A stretch of DNA of 64,000 nucleotides from Methanobacterium sp964452085 (lineage in GTDB: Archaea > Methanobacteriota > Methanobacteria > Methanobacteriales > Methanobacteriaceae), in contig CAYVKL010000001.1 of assembly GCA_964452085.1 (NCBI GenBank), forward strand, positions 1 through 64,000. The letters are read 5' to 3'. This document shows positions 48,601-53,812 of this stretch, piece after piece. The first letter of the stretch is position 1. Every line of letters begins with the position of its first letter. Under the pieces are notes generated by a model. It saw only the letters and a program-made list of their open reading frames with translations. It was not told where the DNA came from and did no database searches. The position numbers and the translations under genes were made by a program.

Positions 48601-51600
48601 TTACTGTCTGCGAGTCTACAGTTCCATTAATGGTGGCAGTTCCCAAATTGGTGAGAGGGGTGAAGGTTGTGTTGGCTGTTCCATTAATTATATTACGATT
48701 AGTTGGAGTAATACTGCCCAGGGTTGCATTAAGATTTAAGAAGAACACCACAACCCCGTTTGGACCATCTGGAATATGGCCGGATACAGGGTCATGTCGG
48801 GATGCATCGGGAGTTGCAGGGTTGTAAGTGGAATCATGTGTCATGTCCGCGATAACTGTGGATTGTTCACCAACAAAGATGGCAGTAGGAGATGAGCTAA
48901 GGATTAAAATCATCCAGGGATTATAGGTAACTCCAAATAGTTTGGAACCAGGGTCACTATTGGATCCCCACCAGTTGTAACGTGCATCCACCGTACCAGG
49001 ACCAGCATTATAAACATCGTAATTAGTGTTATTGTAAATCCGGTTGAAATTTAAGCTGGCTGAGGTGAATCCAGAAACATAGACACCATTATCATTGTTA
49101 ATGACCGTATTGCCAGTGAAGTTGAGGGTGGTACTGTTACCGTTGAGGTATGCACCATAATAGCCCACACCACTGTTGTTAATAGTGTTATTTGTTATAA
49201 GGACGGTTCCTCTAGCGTTCTGGAGGTTTATACCATTATGACCACTGTTGGTAACTGTACAGTCAGTGATGGTGATATTCTCGCTAGCAGGATCATCCAT
49301 GTTAACATAAATACCATCCTCCACTGCACCATTAACTATCAATCCCTGAATTAAAACATTCTGAAGGTCCAGTTCTGGCGGGTCTGGGAGATTAATTCCA
49401 TTTCGACCAGGATGATTAACAACAACATTAATTATTTGGATGTTGTGTACCCCATTAATGCTCTTTCCAACACCGTCTAAGGTAGGATTATTAATGGTCA
49501 GGTTTTGTAAGAGAATGTCAGTGGTGTTGTCCAGGTAAATTCCGGTATTTCCACCATTTAGGGTGATGTTAGTTATGCTGGAACCGCTGCCCCCACTGGT
49601 GATGGTTAAAACATCCCCAAGTGAAGTTACAATGACGCTTGCCCCAAGCTTAGGTCTTATTATAACATATTTATTCACTAAAATACTTTCATTAAAGTTT
49701 CCACTACCAATTTCGATAATATCCCCTGGGAGCGTATTTGAAGAACTGATAATCTCATTTATGGTGTTAGAGAATTCACCGGTTCGGTTATTTTGGATCA
49801 AGTTATAATAGATGGTACCGATTTGTCCGTTAATGGTACCGGTTCCACCATTAACATTGATTAATCCTGTGAATGTGCTGAAATGATAACATGCGGCGAT
49901 TCTTCCGCCACCCCCTGCATATCCCACCGAACCACCTTTAGCGGTGATATTTCCATTACCCTGTAAGAAATTGGTTAATATGTAAATAGAACCTCCACTA
50001 CCAGAACCACTACCAGTAACACCGCTGTTACCATTCGCACTGATAATACCATTATTAGTTAAAGTCCCGGTTACATTTATTTTAACTGCTCCACCACCAT
50101 TACCAGTGTTGGATCCTCCAGAACTTCCCAGATCCAGGGGTGCTTTATTACTTCCATAAGTTGGGCCAGGAGAAGCACCTCCTCCAGTTCCACCATAACT
50201 ACCACCGTTATTGTTTGGACCAGCACCAGGTCCTTTAGTGGCTCCGGTGTAACCCTGACCATCTGCACTAATTTTGCTACCAGAATCAATGTTTAAATTG
50301 CCGACTTGTATGGTAACTCCCACACCAAGCCACTGCCCCCCAACCTGTCCACCTGTGTTCTTACCCAAAATAATAATTTGCGAATTACCAGTCACTGTAA
50401 GATTTCCAGGAATGTTAACCATAGAGTTACCACCCATTGTGAGAACAGCTCCATTTTGAACAATAATGTTACTATAACCAGAGAAAAGAGAATCTTGAGG
50501 GATAACCACGTTTTGACCAAGATATAAACTGTTGGAGCTGGTATCAATAAAGACCACTGATCCGTTTTCTGCAGGGTAATCTGCATTAGTGCCCTTATTC
50601 GCAGTGACACTACCTGTGTAATTTTTCGTTTGATAATAAACAGCTACCCTACCTCCACCACCAGGCCCACTTTTCACATAATCATTAGAGTTTCCACCAT
50701 TAGCAGTGATAGAACCAGTACCATTTAAACTATTAGTTGTAATATAAACCGATCCTCCAGAACCAGCACCATTATCAGCATTATTTCCATTGGCAGAAAT
50801 AGTACCCCTGACATCCAGTGTTCCAGTAACATTGATCTGGATTGCACCCCCACCACTACCACCATAACTGTAAACCTGAGTACCGCCAGATCCCAAATCA
50901 GTGGGTATTAAGAAATTACCATAAGTAGGACCTGGAATTGAAAGTTGGTCATCTGCTCCTCCTCGACCACCATAACTACCACCCACAACCTCATAAGTAC
51001 CCTTACCCGGACCAACTCCAACAATATACCCCTGACCATTAGCATTGATACTACTACCGGCCTCCACAGTTAAATTACCAGCATTAATAGTCGAACCAAC
51101 ACCAGCCCAAACACCACCCACTTGACCTCCGGTGTTTTTAGCTTGCACGATAACTTGAGAGTTACCTTCTAGAGTGAATAGTCCTGGGACGTTTAAGGTC
51201 GAGTTACCTCCCAGATAAATGACTCCATTGTTGCGTAGAGTGACTATGGAGTTATTAAAGGTTATGTTAGAATTATTGGGATATATCACTGTCTCTTCTA
51301 TATACAAATGGTCATTTAAGGTATCCTGGAAAATTTTTGTGCCTTCTGCACCATTTTTTCCTTGGTTACTTAAACCACCTTGAACTGAAGTTGTTCCATT
51401 GAAATTCACATTTTGGTAATAAACTGCTATCCTTCCACCACCACCAGCACCACCACCAGCACCACTAGGAATAATGGTACCACCATTGGCAGATAATGAA
51501 CCAGATCCATTGAAACTGTTAGCAATTATAAAGATACTTCCGCCACTACCAGCGCCACAATAATAACCATTAACAGCACCCCCATTAGCACTGATCAAAC

Positions 51601-53716
51601 CATTAACAGTCAAATTCCCAGCGATAATTCGAACTACGCCCCCTCCATTGGATCCGACTGAATCATATCCCCCTCCACCAGAACCAAGATCTATAGGTTC
51701 CAGTAAAGATCCATAAGTTGATCCACCACCGGTTTGCCCAGCACCTGTGCCACCGACACCCCCATAACCCCCACCAGAGGCACTTCTGAGAGATCCATAA
51801 ACACCAGGCCCACCACCAGGACCTTTACCAATTGAATATGTTTCACCCCCTGTGTAACCCTGACTATCCGCACTGATTTTGCTGCCAGATTCAACAGTCA
51901 GGTTCCCGGCGTAAACGGTTGAACCCACTCCAGCCCAAACACCACCCACCTGGGCAATAGTGTTCTTACCCTGGAGGAGTAAGGTTGAACTTCCTCTTAT
52001 AAGAAGAGTTCTTGAAACATTAAAGGTTGAATTACCACCCAAAGTTACTGTTGCCCCATTTTCAATGAAAACACAATCATAATTAAGAATAGAATTCTCA
52101 GGATATGACACATTACTTCTTATTAATAAAACATTAACTACTGTTCCATTCTGCCCTGTTAATATCCCTGATCCTCCGTTAGCAGTTTTTGTACCTGTGT
52201 AACTGTTAGTCTGGTACCAGATGGTTACTCTTCCGCCACCACCCCCATATCCACCTGAACCTCCGTTGGCAGTGATATTACCATTACCCTGCACTAAAGT
52301 GCATATAATGAATACAGAACCCCCACTGCCTGCACCGCTACCAGTACCGCCACTGTTAGCACCATTAGCACTGATGATACCGTTATTGGTTAAAGTTTCC
52401 CATGCCCATATTTTAACTGCTCCGCCACCATTACCACTGGTGGATCCACCGGAACTTCCCAGATCAACTGGTTGCAAGTAATCCCCATAAGTTGGCCCAG
52501 GTGAAGAACCTTCACCCATTCCACTGTAACTACCCCCATTGTTGTCTGGGCTGCCACCAAGTCCTTTAGTGGCACCAGTGTAACCCTGACCATCTGCAAT
52601 GATCTTGCTTCCGGCATTAATGGTTATGTTACCAGCTCTAACTGTGGAACCTGCACCAGCCCACACACCACCAACCTGACCTGCGTTGTTAATGCTTAGA
52701 ATCAGTAATTGAGAGTTATTGGTCACCGTGAGGTTACCAGTGATATTTATATACGATCCACCAGCCAATGTTAGATTATTTTGTATTCTAAGAGATGTTA
52801 CGGCGAATGTGTTTCCGCTGGTTGGTTGGAAGGTGAGGATTTTTGTTATAATGACGTTTTCATTGTATGTTCCTGTCGAAACATACACATATCCTCCACT
52901 GTCCACCACGTCAACACCAGCCTGGATGGTTTTCTTGGGTCCGACTAGTACATCATCATGGGTAGGTGAACTTCCATCCCATGAATCATTACCATTGGTC
53001 CCATCCACATATGCAGTTGGTCCCAGGTTGAAGTTCACTGTTCCATACAGGTTAAGGTCTGAGATGTTAGTGCTTCGAGTAACATTCACCAACTTGATGG
53101 GTGAAACATGTCCAGGGTAACTGGCCTTCACCTTGAAAGTGGATTCATCTGAGAAAAATGCAACATTGTATCGGCCATCAGATCCAGTCAGGGTGGTGGC
53201 CATCAACACATCTTGGATGGTGTAAACAGTGACATTGACACCAGGCATGGGATCATTGGTACCGCAGAGGTACACTGTTCCAGAGATTATAGGGTCAACT
53301 AAGTTAGAAGAAGAGTTAGAATTATTGGAATTATTTAAATTAGTATTAGCATTATTATAAGTACCTTCAGACGATGTTGAAGATTGTCCAGAAGTAAATG
53401 GAGCATTATTCTGACTTAATTGTTGTGGAGGTGGATTATCCAGCCCCATTCCAATGAAAATATCTGAAAGGTTTCTGTTTTCTGAAAGAGAATTATTATC
53501 AGTACTATTATTCCCAAGTAAAGAATTATTGGTCGTTTCAATAGCAGAATTAACAGGTTCTCCGGCTAATTCTAAATTAGTTTGAGTATCATTATCATTT
53601 GATGAATTTTGCAATAAAAAGTCTGAGGAATCCTCGGCGGATGCAGCACTAGCTAATATAACACCAACAGCCAGGGTTAACATGGACATTAGTAGTTTTT
53701 TAAAGATTTTTTGCAC
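30677..53716 (-). CDS. giant modular adhesin-like surface protein (7,679 residues)
   Basis: Exported surface protein of about 0.8 MDa, likely for adhesion or an outer layer. Residues 1-27 are a signal peptide (LAVGVILASAASA). Then: an Asn/Ser-rich spacer; a carboxypeptidase-regulatory-like domain (about 142-225); four glycine-rich repeats (325-1295); a beta-helix segment; a Pmp-like zone with GGAIYN repeats (1795-2470); a long beta-helix with super-repeats (2840-4105); a NosD-like helix part (4270-4605); about 29 Ig-like repeats of about 95 residues (4760-7535); and a C-terminal domain of about 140 residues that I do not recognise. It is rich in N-x-S/T sequons and very poor in cysteine in the Ig part. 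No sorting signal or membrane helix ends the protein. The start is a GTG whose ribosome site (AGGCGG) is weak. The collagen-like gene is 96 bases upstream. Confidence 0.9.
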   Translation of the reverse strand: MQKIFKKLLMSMLTLAVGVILASAASAEDSSDFLLQNSSNDNDTQTNLELAGEPVNSAIETTNNSLLGNNSTDNNSLSENRNLSDIFIGMGLDNPPPQQLSQNNAPFTSGQSSTSSEGTYNNANTNLNNSNNSNSSSNLVDPIISGTVYLCGTNDPMPGVNVTVYTIQDVLMATTLTGSDGRYNVAFFSDESTFKVKASYPGHVSPIKLVNVTRSTNISDLNLYGTVNFNLGPTAYVDGTNGNDSWDGSSPTHDDVLVGPKKTIQAGVDVVDSGGYVYVSTGTYNENVIITKILTFQPTSGNTFAVTSLRIQNNLTLAGGSYINITGNLTVTNNSQLLILSINNAGQVGGVWAGAGSTVRAGNITINAGSKIIADGQGYTGATKGLGGSPDNNGGSYSGMGEGSSPGPTYGDYLQPVDLGSSGGSTSGNGGGAVKIWAWETLTNNGIISANGANSGGTGSGAGSGGSVFIICTLVQGNGNITANGGSGGYGGGGGRVTIWYQTNSYTGTKTANGGSGILTGQNGTVVNVLLIRSNVSYPENSILNYDCVFIENGATVTLGGNSTFNVSRTLLIRGSSTLLLQGKNTIAQVGGVWAGVGSTVYAGNLTVESGSKISADSQGYTGGETYSIGKGPGGGPGVYGSLRSASGGGYGGVGGTGAGQTGGGSTYGSLLEPIDLGSGGGGYDSVGSNGGGVVRIIAGNLTVNGLISANGGAVNGYYCGAGSGGSIFIIANSFNGSGSLSANGGTIIPSGAGGGAGGGGRIAVYYQNVNFNGTTSVQGGLSNQGKNGAEGTKIFQDTLNDHLYIEETVIYPNNSNITFNNSIVTLRNNGVIYLGGNSTLNVPGLFTLEGNSQVIVQAKNTGGQVGGVWAGVGSTINAGNLTVEAGSSINANGQGYIVGVGPGKGTYEVVGGSYGGRGGADDQLSIPGPTYGNFLIPTDLGSGGTQVYSYGGSGGGAIQINVTGTLDVRGTISANGNNADNGAGSGGSVYITTNSLNGTGSITANGGNSNDYVKSGPGGGGRVAVYYQTKNYTGSVTANKGTNADYPAENGSVVFIDTSSNSLYLGQNVVIPQDSLFSGYSNIIVQNGAVLTMGGNSMVNIPGNLTVTGNSQIIILGKNTGGQVGGQWLGVGVTIQVGNLNIDSGSKISADGQGYTGATKGPGAGPNNNGGSYGGTGGGASPGPTYGSNKAPLDLGSSGGSNTGNGGGAVKINVTGTLTNNGIISANGNSGVTGSGSGSGGSIYILTNFLQGNGNITAKGGSVGYAGGGGRIAACYHFSTFTGLINVNGGTGTINGQIGTIYYNLIQNNRTGEFSNTINEIISSSNTLPGDIIEIGSGNFNESILVNKYVIIRPKLGASVIVTSLGDVLTITSGGSGSSITNITLNGGNTGIYLDNTTDILLQNLTINNPTLDGVGKSINGVHNIQIINVVVNHPGRNGINLPDPPELDLQNVLIQGLIVNGAVEDGIYVNMDDPASENITITDCTVTNSGHNGINLQNARGTVLITNNTINNSGVGYYGAYLNGNSTTLNFTGNTVINNDNGVYVSGFTSASLNFNRIYNNTNYDVYNAGPGTVDARYNWWGSNSDPGSKLFGVTYNPWMILILSSSPTAIFVGEQSTVIADMTHDSTYNPATPDASRHDPVSGHIPDGPNGVVVFFLNLNATLGSITPTNRNIINGTANTTFTPLTNLGTATINGTVDSQTVNTTVTIIDKDDIYIATTGNDTTGIGSPSNPFNTISKGITEVNVNGRVHIANGTYSGLNNRQIDINKNITIIGENRDTTVINGSNTAQIFNTLSGNTIIIQNLTFTQGYSTAGWYGGAIYNRANLTIENCNFTNNLAANHGGAIFNIGNCIVLSSVFYNNTANSRGGAIQNQGNLTVNDSTFFGNTAVVQGGAIVNWVLNLNINNSTFINNSAGLDAGAIYNYVGILNVTESFFQGNSALSTGASNGLGGAIFNRDTTTINSSTFIENHAVNRGGAIFNTLGSLTIHFSRIAGNTAGQGSAIYNNAVANATSNWWGTNNPSSLIFGTVSYDPWLVMNSTISPDTILPGDTSTITAILNQDNHHNSLFLPILEGINVAFTVISGNGNVSPALVPISSGTATTTFTATAPGVANINITVGYQTVNTTSTVTGDDIYVATTGNDNTGNGSQGNPFQTINTGITCVNANGRVHIANGTYSGTNNTQITINNNFTIIGESKVGVIINGGGTRRVFIIQNGNNVTIQNLTFTNCWSGASSAGGAIYNSGNLTVENCDFTQNSALSSSNGGAIYNTGILTVEICNFTQNIATYDGAITNTNVAIINSSSFIGNSGSSHSGAIGNYGNLTLTNSLFANDSCISGGAIQNDGSSNGGNSNATIINCTFFNCTANSGGAIYNHNAHLSIDNCTFTGNRASSNEGGAIQNYMSTCDINNTTFTENYASARGGAISFTGNSGAYLIMHFSRIGENTATQGSAIYISTVNTAFSNMTSNWWGTNNPSSVIYVYQGAVYYDPWLVMNSTISPTVITPISTATMTVTLNKDNHNNTLIIPVLNGLNIDYSVISGTGSVAQITAINSSGIGTATFTSSFDRGFSTIQASLDGCNVTSQVEAFALDYYVDGLTGNDSFSGLTPATAKQHIQNAINVATNGSIIYVNNSVTYAETLTINKAVHIQPLTYPGPQVNLQLSGTYGITFTANGGYSLLKGFNITGATYAISLYYANDAYNNVTLQDLTIQNCGMGITNFQVSNRGLNGATIRDVTIRNVTEGIYFVDTGTINYIKNIAIDNLTVENATNNGIYIYMNGNAASGNLSIFNSHIKDCGRYGIYLYMVKGTIDIENNLIENANTAHNANYYGFYLRGTGTTAKVINQTIKNTWNCAYVENIYGTALEPFTFTNCTNIGTGIAFRFDTVGYITISNSTLTDSTNTLNNGVFIHYGNDITIENSAIDNCNYGITNDEMSANGSVINLLLRNVTMTNIKNYGMYLLDDNGPIRNITIENMIMDRVTGTGSGIYIANLYVADSGNVTIRNSSFTNINLTAVNLAWMRGTINIENTTLDNVNSFHSNSFYGLDLQGQAGSTASFNDFHILNTWQSVRIRTITGTPSQQMILSDCSNIGGTSGFSLTDAGYVKIINSIMQAGTGINLQNVDHITLENLTIENCTSGIANGYSMNNVDIRNVSIRNSASYGVHFADSTPNYTINNLNIDHLLVDGVTNGGSTAYGVRLYLNNVNSGNLTFTNSIIKNCVRFGLGLTAVNGTIIVENITIDNCTTTGDYGLWLQGNNNPVLVTNLSISNTNNLGYFRNILGTSAHPIDIRNCSKVGTGVAFYLENSGYIKFSDSTLYDPANTMDAFQFNVAHDITFENLVIRNVHYAFDNWISTAHYLDRITFSNVTVREVTGRVISFTDNAANSISNIFINNLTVDGVTGTGNIVDIEMTNNAINSQNVTITNSLFNNTISNALYLNNIRGTVILENLTFLNCNTGHSNSFYSMYLDGTGNTATVRNVSIQNSWKSLRVQDISGTPAQPIIISNCNNIGGDYGIYLQNAGYVNIVNSTINDPSGTGIGLDGVNNTLLENLTIENCATGISNAGGLNYVNIRNVTIKNSVNGINFLDSNPTYAISNLNIDNLLVDGVTGASGSYGVGIRLYNANSQNLTFTNSLVKNCASYGVHLYGLRGTVNLENLTIDNCTSNSYHGLYLYGTNNPILVTNVSIINANTCGYIRDISGTAAHPMDFRNCSKVGTGTAFTLYNVDYAKFSNSTLYDPANTMANAFVMVNGCNDITFENITIQNCGYGFYNYDTTSHQLNRITFNNVTVKNVTNRAISFSDTGANAISNILINNFTLDGTTGSNYPIYINMVNNVNSQNITITNSLFTNTSTSTVYLDNMRGKVILENLTFLNCNKNHSNSFFALYLDGSGNNATVSNVSIQNSWKSARVQEISGTSAQPITFSNCTNMGGDYGFYLNAVNYVNIVNSTLYDPANAVGTGIFLADVNNTKIQNVTIQNCYTGIGSTNGPLNGINITNVTLKDVHDFGISLSDDASRAIKNINIDHLTIDGLATSSYNWNSGIYVRMGLNAGSGNLTITNSTIKNCERAGIYLDRVIGNVNIENNTFDNCNMAHSAYAGFYMYNSLAAPINFLRNTVINNWNGIFISSISSDIFQYNRFFNNTNYNFYKTGSGATTATYNWWGTNSPAGTITVNAGSVTYDPYIQLRLNSSSGTVFAGGSTTLTADLTHDNHNNVVSDVLVLNGVTALFNTTAGTFNPVISLISAGQATSLFTAPITLGTYTVNTTVDGATVSTTIIVRLIRNVNTNEFFITIQDAINAVNTINGHTIEIYNGTYIENVNLNKQLTITSSSGANATVQAFNSNLPVFTITSSGSFSTLNGLIITGASSSFGVYLNSSVNSTLSGNNITANQYGIYLNNSQNSTISGNNISNSTSFGISIHNSSTNEFSTNTITGGQYGLRVQGSAEEHFNQTMDTGNSINGLPVYYLVGQNNLVIDGASAPYSSGIGYLALVSCNNIQIVNLVVSGNYTGLLLAFTNISTVENSTFSNNVYGIFMDHTSGNNITNNQISSNENGIYLHNATNEKITGNNIENNEVGVYSESSSSQINFNRIINNTKFGISVHGTSNLDALYNWWGKNSGPIYVDSGTEPSPCDIWRESGTVTNNIWMILILTASPDVIQTSQQSTILADMTHDSTYNPASPDASKHDPVSGHIPDGPNGVAVFFLNLNATLGSITPTSRNLNNGIANTTFTALLTPGTATINATVDNQTVNTTVTIQTSVTSIIVDPVTVVYGGVAHLSATLTSGGSGLADKSVTFLIDGSSVGFGITNGSGVASYNYSGLLAGGIHSLSADFAGDVNYTASSATNVTGLTVNPASTSLVINPVTVVYGNTVHLSATLTSGGSGLAGESVNFQIDGASVGSGITNGSGEATYDYTGLLDGGLHSIAANFAGDVNYTSSSDTNVTGLNVTPASTLVVVDPVTVVYGGLVHLSATLTSGGIGLENKLVSFLVEGSVVGSDTTDSNGLVSYDYSGLLAGGSHSIAAQFAGDVNYTASSDTNATGLTVTTAGTTLVVDPVNVVYGGVAHLSATLTSGTGLAGKSVTFLVDGLGVGSGITNVLGIASYDYSGLLGGGTHSIGAVFAGDANYTTSSDTNSTGLTVNTAATTIIVDSVSVIYGNTVHLTANLTSGSGLAGKLINFLIDGATVGSGTTDAFGLVSYDYTGLLNGGFHSLAANFAGDMNYTTSSAFNATGITVTPAGTLIVVNPLTVVYGGVNHLRATLTTGGSGLASKTVTFLINSSVVGTGSTDASGIAFYDYNGILSGGTHSLTAQFAGDVNYTSSSDTNGTGIAVNPANTVIIINSLTVVYGNTVHLTATLTSIGTGLADKIVNFLVDGSIVGSGTTDASGLAFYDYIGSLAGGVHSIAAQFAGDTNYTSSSDTNVTGLNVTPASTSMAVNPVTAVYGGTAHLTATLSSGSPLPNKTITFLIDGSIVGTGSTDASGVAFYDYSGLLSVGVHNLSAQFVGDANYTDSSDTNVTGLIVAPEGTAMVVHPVSVVYGNLAHLTATLTSGGIGLASKSISFLVDGSVVGSGSTDASGSAFYDYTSLISAGSHSLTAQFAGDVNYAGSSDTNGTGLTVTPTSTSLIVNPLTVVYGGVAHLTTTLTSGGLGLAGKLVSFLVDGSVVGSGSTDASGLAFYDYNGMISVGSHILAAQFTGDTNYTSSSDTNATGLTVTPAATLLVVNPVAVVYGNTIHITATLTNGGVGLENKLITFLVDGGVVGTGTTDNSGLAFYDYTGLMTGGSHSLTAQFAGDTNYTASSDTNATGLIVNTAATNMVVDPVTVVYGGVAHLSATLTSGGSGLVGKLVSFLVDGLSVGSGITDASGIAFYNYGGLLAGGSHSIAAQFVGDVNYTASSDTNATGLNVNTLGTNIVVDPVTVVYGNVAHLTATLTSGGVGLENKLVTFLVDGVGVGSDTTDANGLAFYDYSGLLSGGSHSLTAQFNGDVNYTASSITNATGLTVNTASTTLVVDPVTIIYGNVAHLTATLTSSGSGLVGKLVTFLVDGSTVGSGPTNVFGIAFYDYTGLIASGAHSLTVQFAGDANYTASSDTNATGLIVNTAATNMVVDPVTVVYGGVAHLSATLTSGGSGLAGKLVTFLVDGSSVGSGTTDASGIAFYDLTGLLNGGSHSLTAQFVGDTNFTASSDTNATGLTVNTAATNLVVAPVTVVYGDIVHLTATLTSGGSGLAGKMVSFLLDGSVVGSGITDASGLAFYDYTGLINGGVHSIAAQFVGDVNYTASSVTNATGLNVNTLGTNIVVDPLTVVYGNLAHLTATLTSGGVGLENKLVTFLVDGGVVGSDTTDALGVASYDYSGLLAGGPHSLTAQFAGDMNHTASSAINTTGLTVNPAGTSTVVDPVTVVYGNNAHLSATLTSGGSGLSGKLITFLLDGSVVGSGITDASGLAFYDYSGLLGGGVHSLGAQFAGDVNYTASADINATGLNVNPASTTLVVNPSNMIYGGIAHLTATLTSGGSALASKPIIFLVDGAIVGTGTTDASGLAFYDYNGLINAGSHSLTAQFAGDTNHTTSSNTNATGLTVTSGGTTLVVYPVTVVYGNTAHLSATLTSGGSGLAGKLVSFLLDGGVVGSGTSDVSGLAFYDYSGILGGGVHSLGAQFAGDVNYTASSDINATGLTVTPAATNIVLAPITVVYGNVVHLTATLTTGGSNLVGKLVTFIVDGASVGSNSTDVSGLAFFDYIGLLAGGSHSLTVQFAGDTNYTASSVTNATGITVNPAATNMVVAPVTVIYGNNIHLTAILTSGTPLAGKLVSFLLDGVVVGSGNTDGSGLAFYDYLGLLNAGFHSLTAQFAGDINYTSSSDTNLTGITVNPASTTLMINPSVVVYGNTVHLTATLTSGTGLASKLVTFLIDGSVVGSGTSDASGLAFYDYNGLISAGSHIIAAQFAGDTNYTASANTNVTGLTVTPAGTVLVIDPVAVIYGNPVHITATLTTGGSGLAGKLVTFLVDGGVVGSDTTDASGLAFYDYIGLLTGGVHSLGAEFAGDANYTASANTNVTGLTVTPAGTVLVIDPVAVIYGNPVHITATLTTGGSGLAGKLVTFLVDGGVVGSDTTDAGGLAFYDYTGLLNGGSHTLTAQFAGDINYTSSAVTNGTGLIVNTAASNMVVDPLTVIYGSTIHLTATLSSGVGLQGKPITFLIDGINIGSGTTDATGLAFYNYSELVAGGMHSLTAQFAGDTNYTASSATNAGGITVNPAVTNMVVSPVNVVYGAASHLTATLTSGTGLAGKLITFLVDGSVVGTGNTNASGLAFYDYNGLLSVGTHNLAAQFAGDVNSTSSSDTILNGLQVTPAVTSLVVPVVNGTTGLTITITAILTNLNTGTPIPGKTITFLIDGNTLTDDTDATGRAQVTFTTPNVGNYTIQASFAGDVNYTLSTGSGNLEVRIPTVPTTISTGPVSGQKGQSTTLWAVLMSNGIPQAGKLVNFFINGAHAGSMLTGADGRAQVNYQIGLNGGNYLIEVRFNGDINSDPSYNTSTLTVTMPIHENILNVINNGGSTVYIVYNMNIQPPDGGSYKKTIEGLIGAGESRSFHLGFLTAGTIINILPHVYDRSGLRKITFMLTNQILVAGKLFHENTIFKTVTRIITPRAVSAPVYSQNNVLGNCFRNFFATVHFEVPFFTTLLNVFG
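31112..39435 (-). repeat. tandem array of 29 Ig-like domain repeats (~288 bases each)
   Basis: Within the giant gene, I count 27 canonical units and two diverged ones at the C-terminal end. Each unit runs VVxPVTVVYGxxxHLTATLT, then LAGKLVTFLVDGxVVGSGTT, DASGLAFYDYxGLL, and GGSHSLTAQFAGDxNYTASS with a closing TNATGLTV. This fits bacterial Ig-like (Big_3/Big_5-type) beta-sandwiches. Most units are 96 codons; those lacking a GG pair are 95. DNA identity between some copies is far above that needed for the protein, so the array is under recent recombination. Confidence 0.9.
41400..45180 (-). repeat. three copies of a 1,260-base beta-helix super-repeat
   Basis: Matching segments begin at 41941, 43201 and 44461, exactly 1,260 bases (420 codons) apart. 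Each super-repeat has two half-modules of about 210 residues: one with WKSxRVQxISGTxAQP and CxNIGGDYG, the other with GYxRxIxGTxAHP and CSKVGTGxAF. Right-handed beta-helix (PbH1) rungs such as NVTIxNxxxG fill both. Boundaries are approximate. Confidence 0.8.
46300..48330 (-). repeat. Pmp-like GGAIYN repeat zone inside the giant gene
   Basis: Two stretches (about 47700-48300 and 46400-47030) carry repeated GGAI(Y/F)N with FTxN, as in chlamydial polymorphic membrane proteins and methanogen adhesin-like proteins. Each is followed by a YDPWLVMNSTISP linker and an invasin-like Ig segment (VAFTVISGNGNVSP and relative). The two stretches look like one duplicated block of about 1.3 kb. Confidence 0.75.
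49830..52740 (-). repeat. four glycine-rich repeats inside the giant gene
   Basis: The motif GQGYTG(A/G) recurs near 52580, 51860, 51030 and 50255, giving periods of about 720, 830 and 775 bases. Each copy reads QVGGVWAGVGSTVxAGNLTV, a glycine-rich stretch with GPTYG, LGSGG and GAGSGGSIF, and ends in GGGGRIAVYYQ. The likely fold is an elongated beta structure; boundaries are approximate. Confidence 0.8.
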
Positions 53717-53812
53717 CGCCTAATGATCTTCAAATCACCTGCGTATGAACGCGAATGGAATTAAACATTTTACCACACCATTTGATACCATTGATAATTT
53801 TTAACGTCAAAG

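Noticed and set aside
30677..53716. Possibility that the giant ORF is a false joining of several genes
   Set aside because: The domains follow one another without start or stop signals, the signal peptide occurs only once, and the same linkers recur within it; a continuous gene is the simpler reading, though long reads should confirm repeat number.
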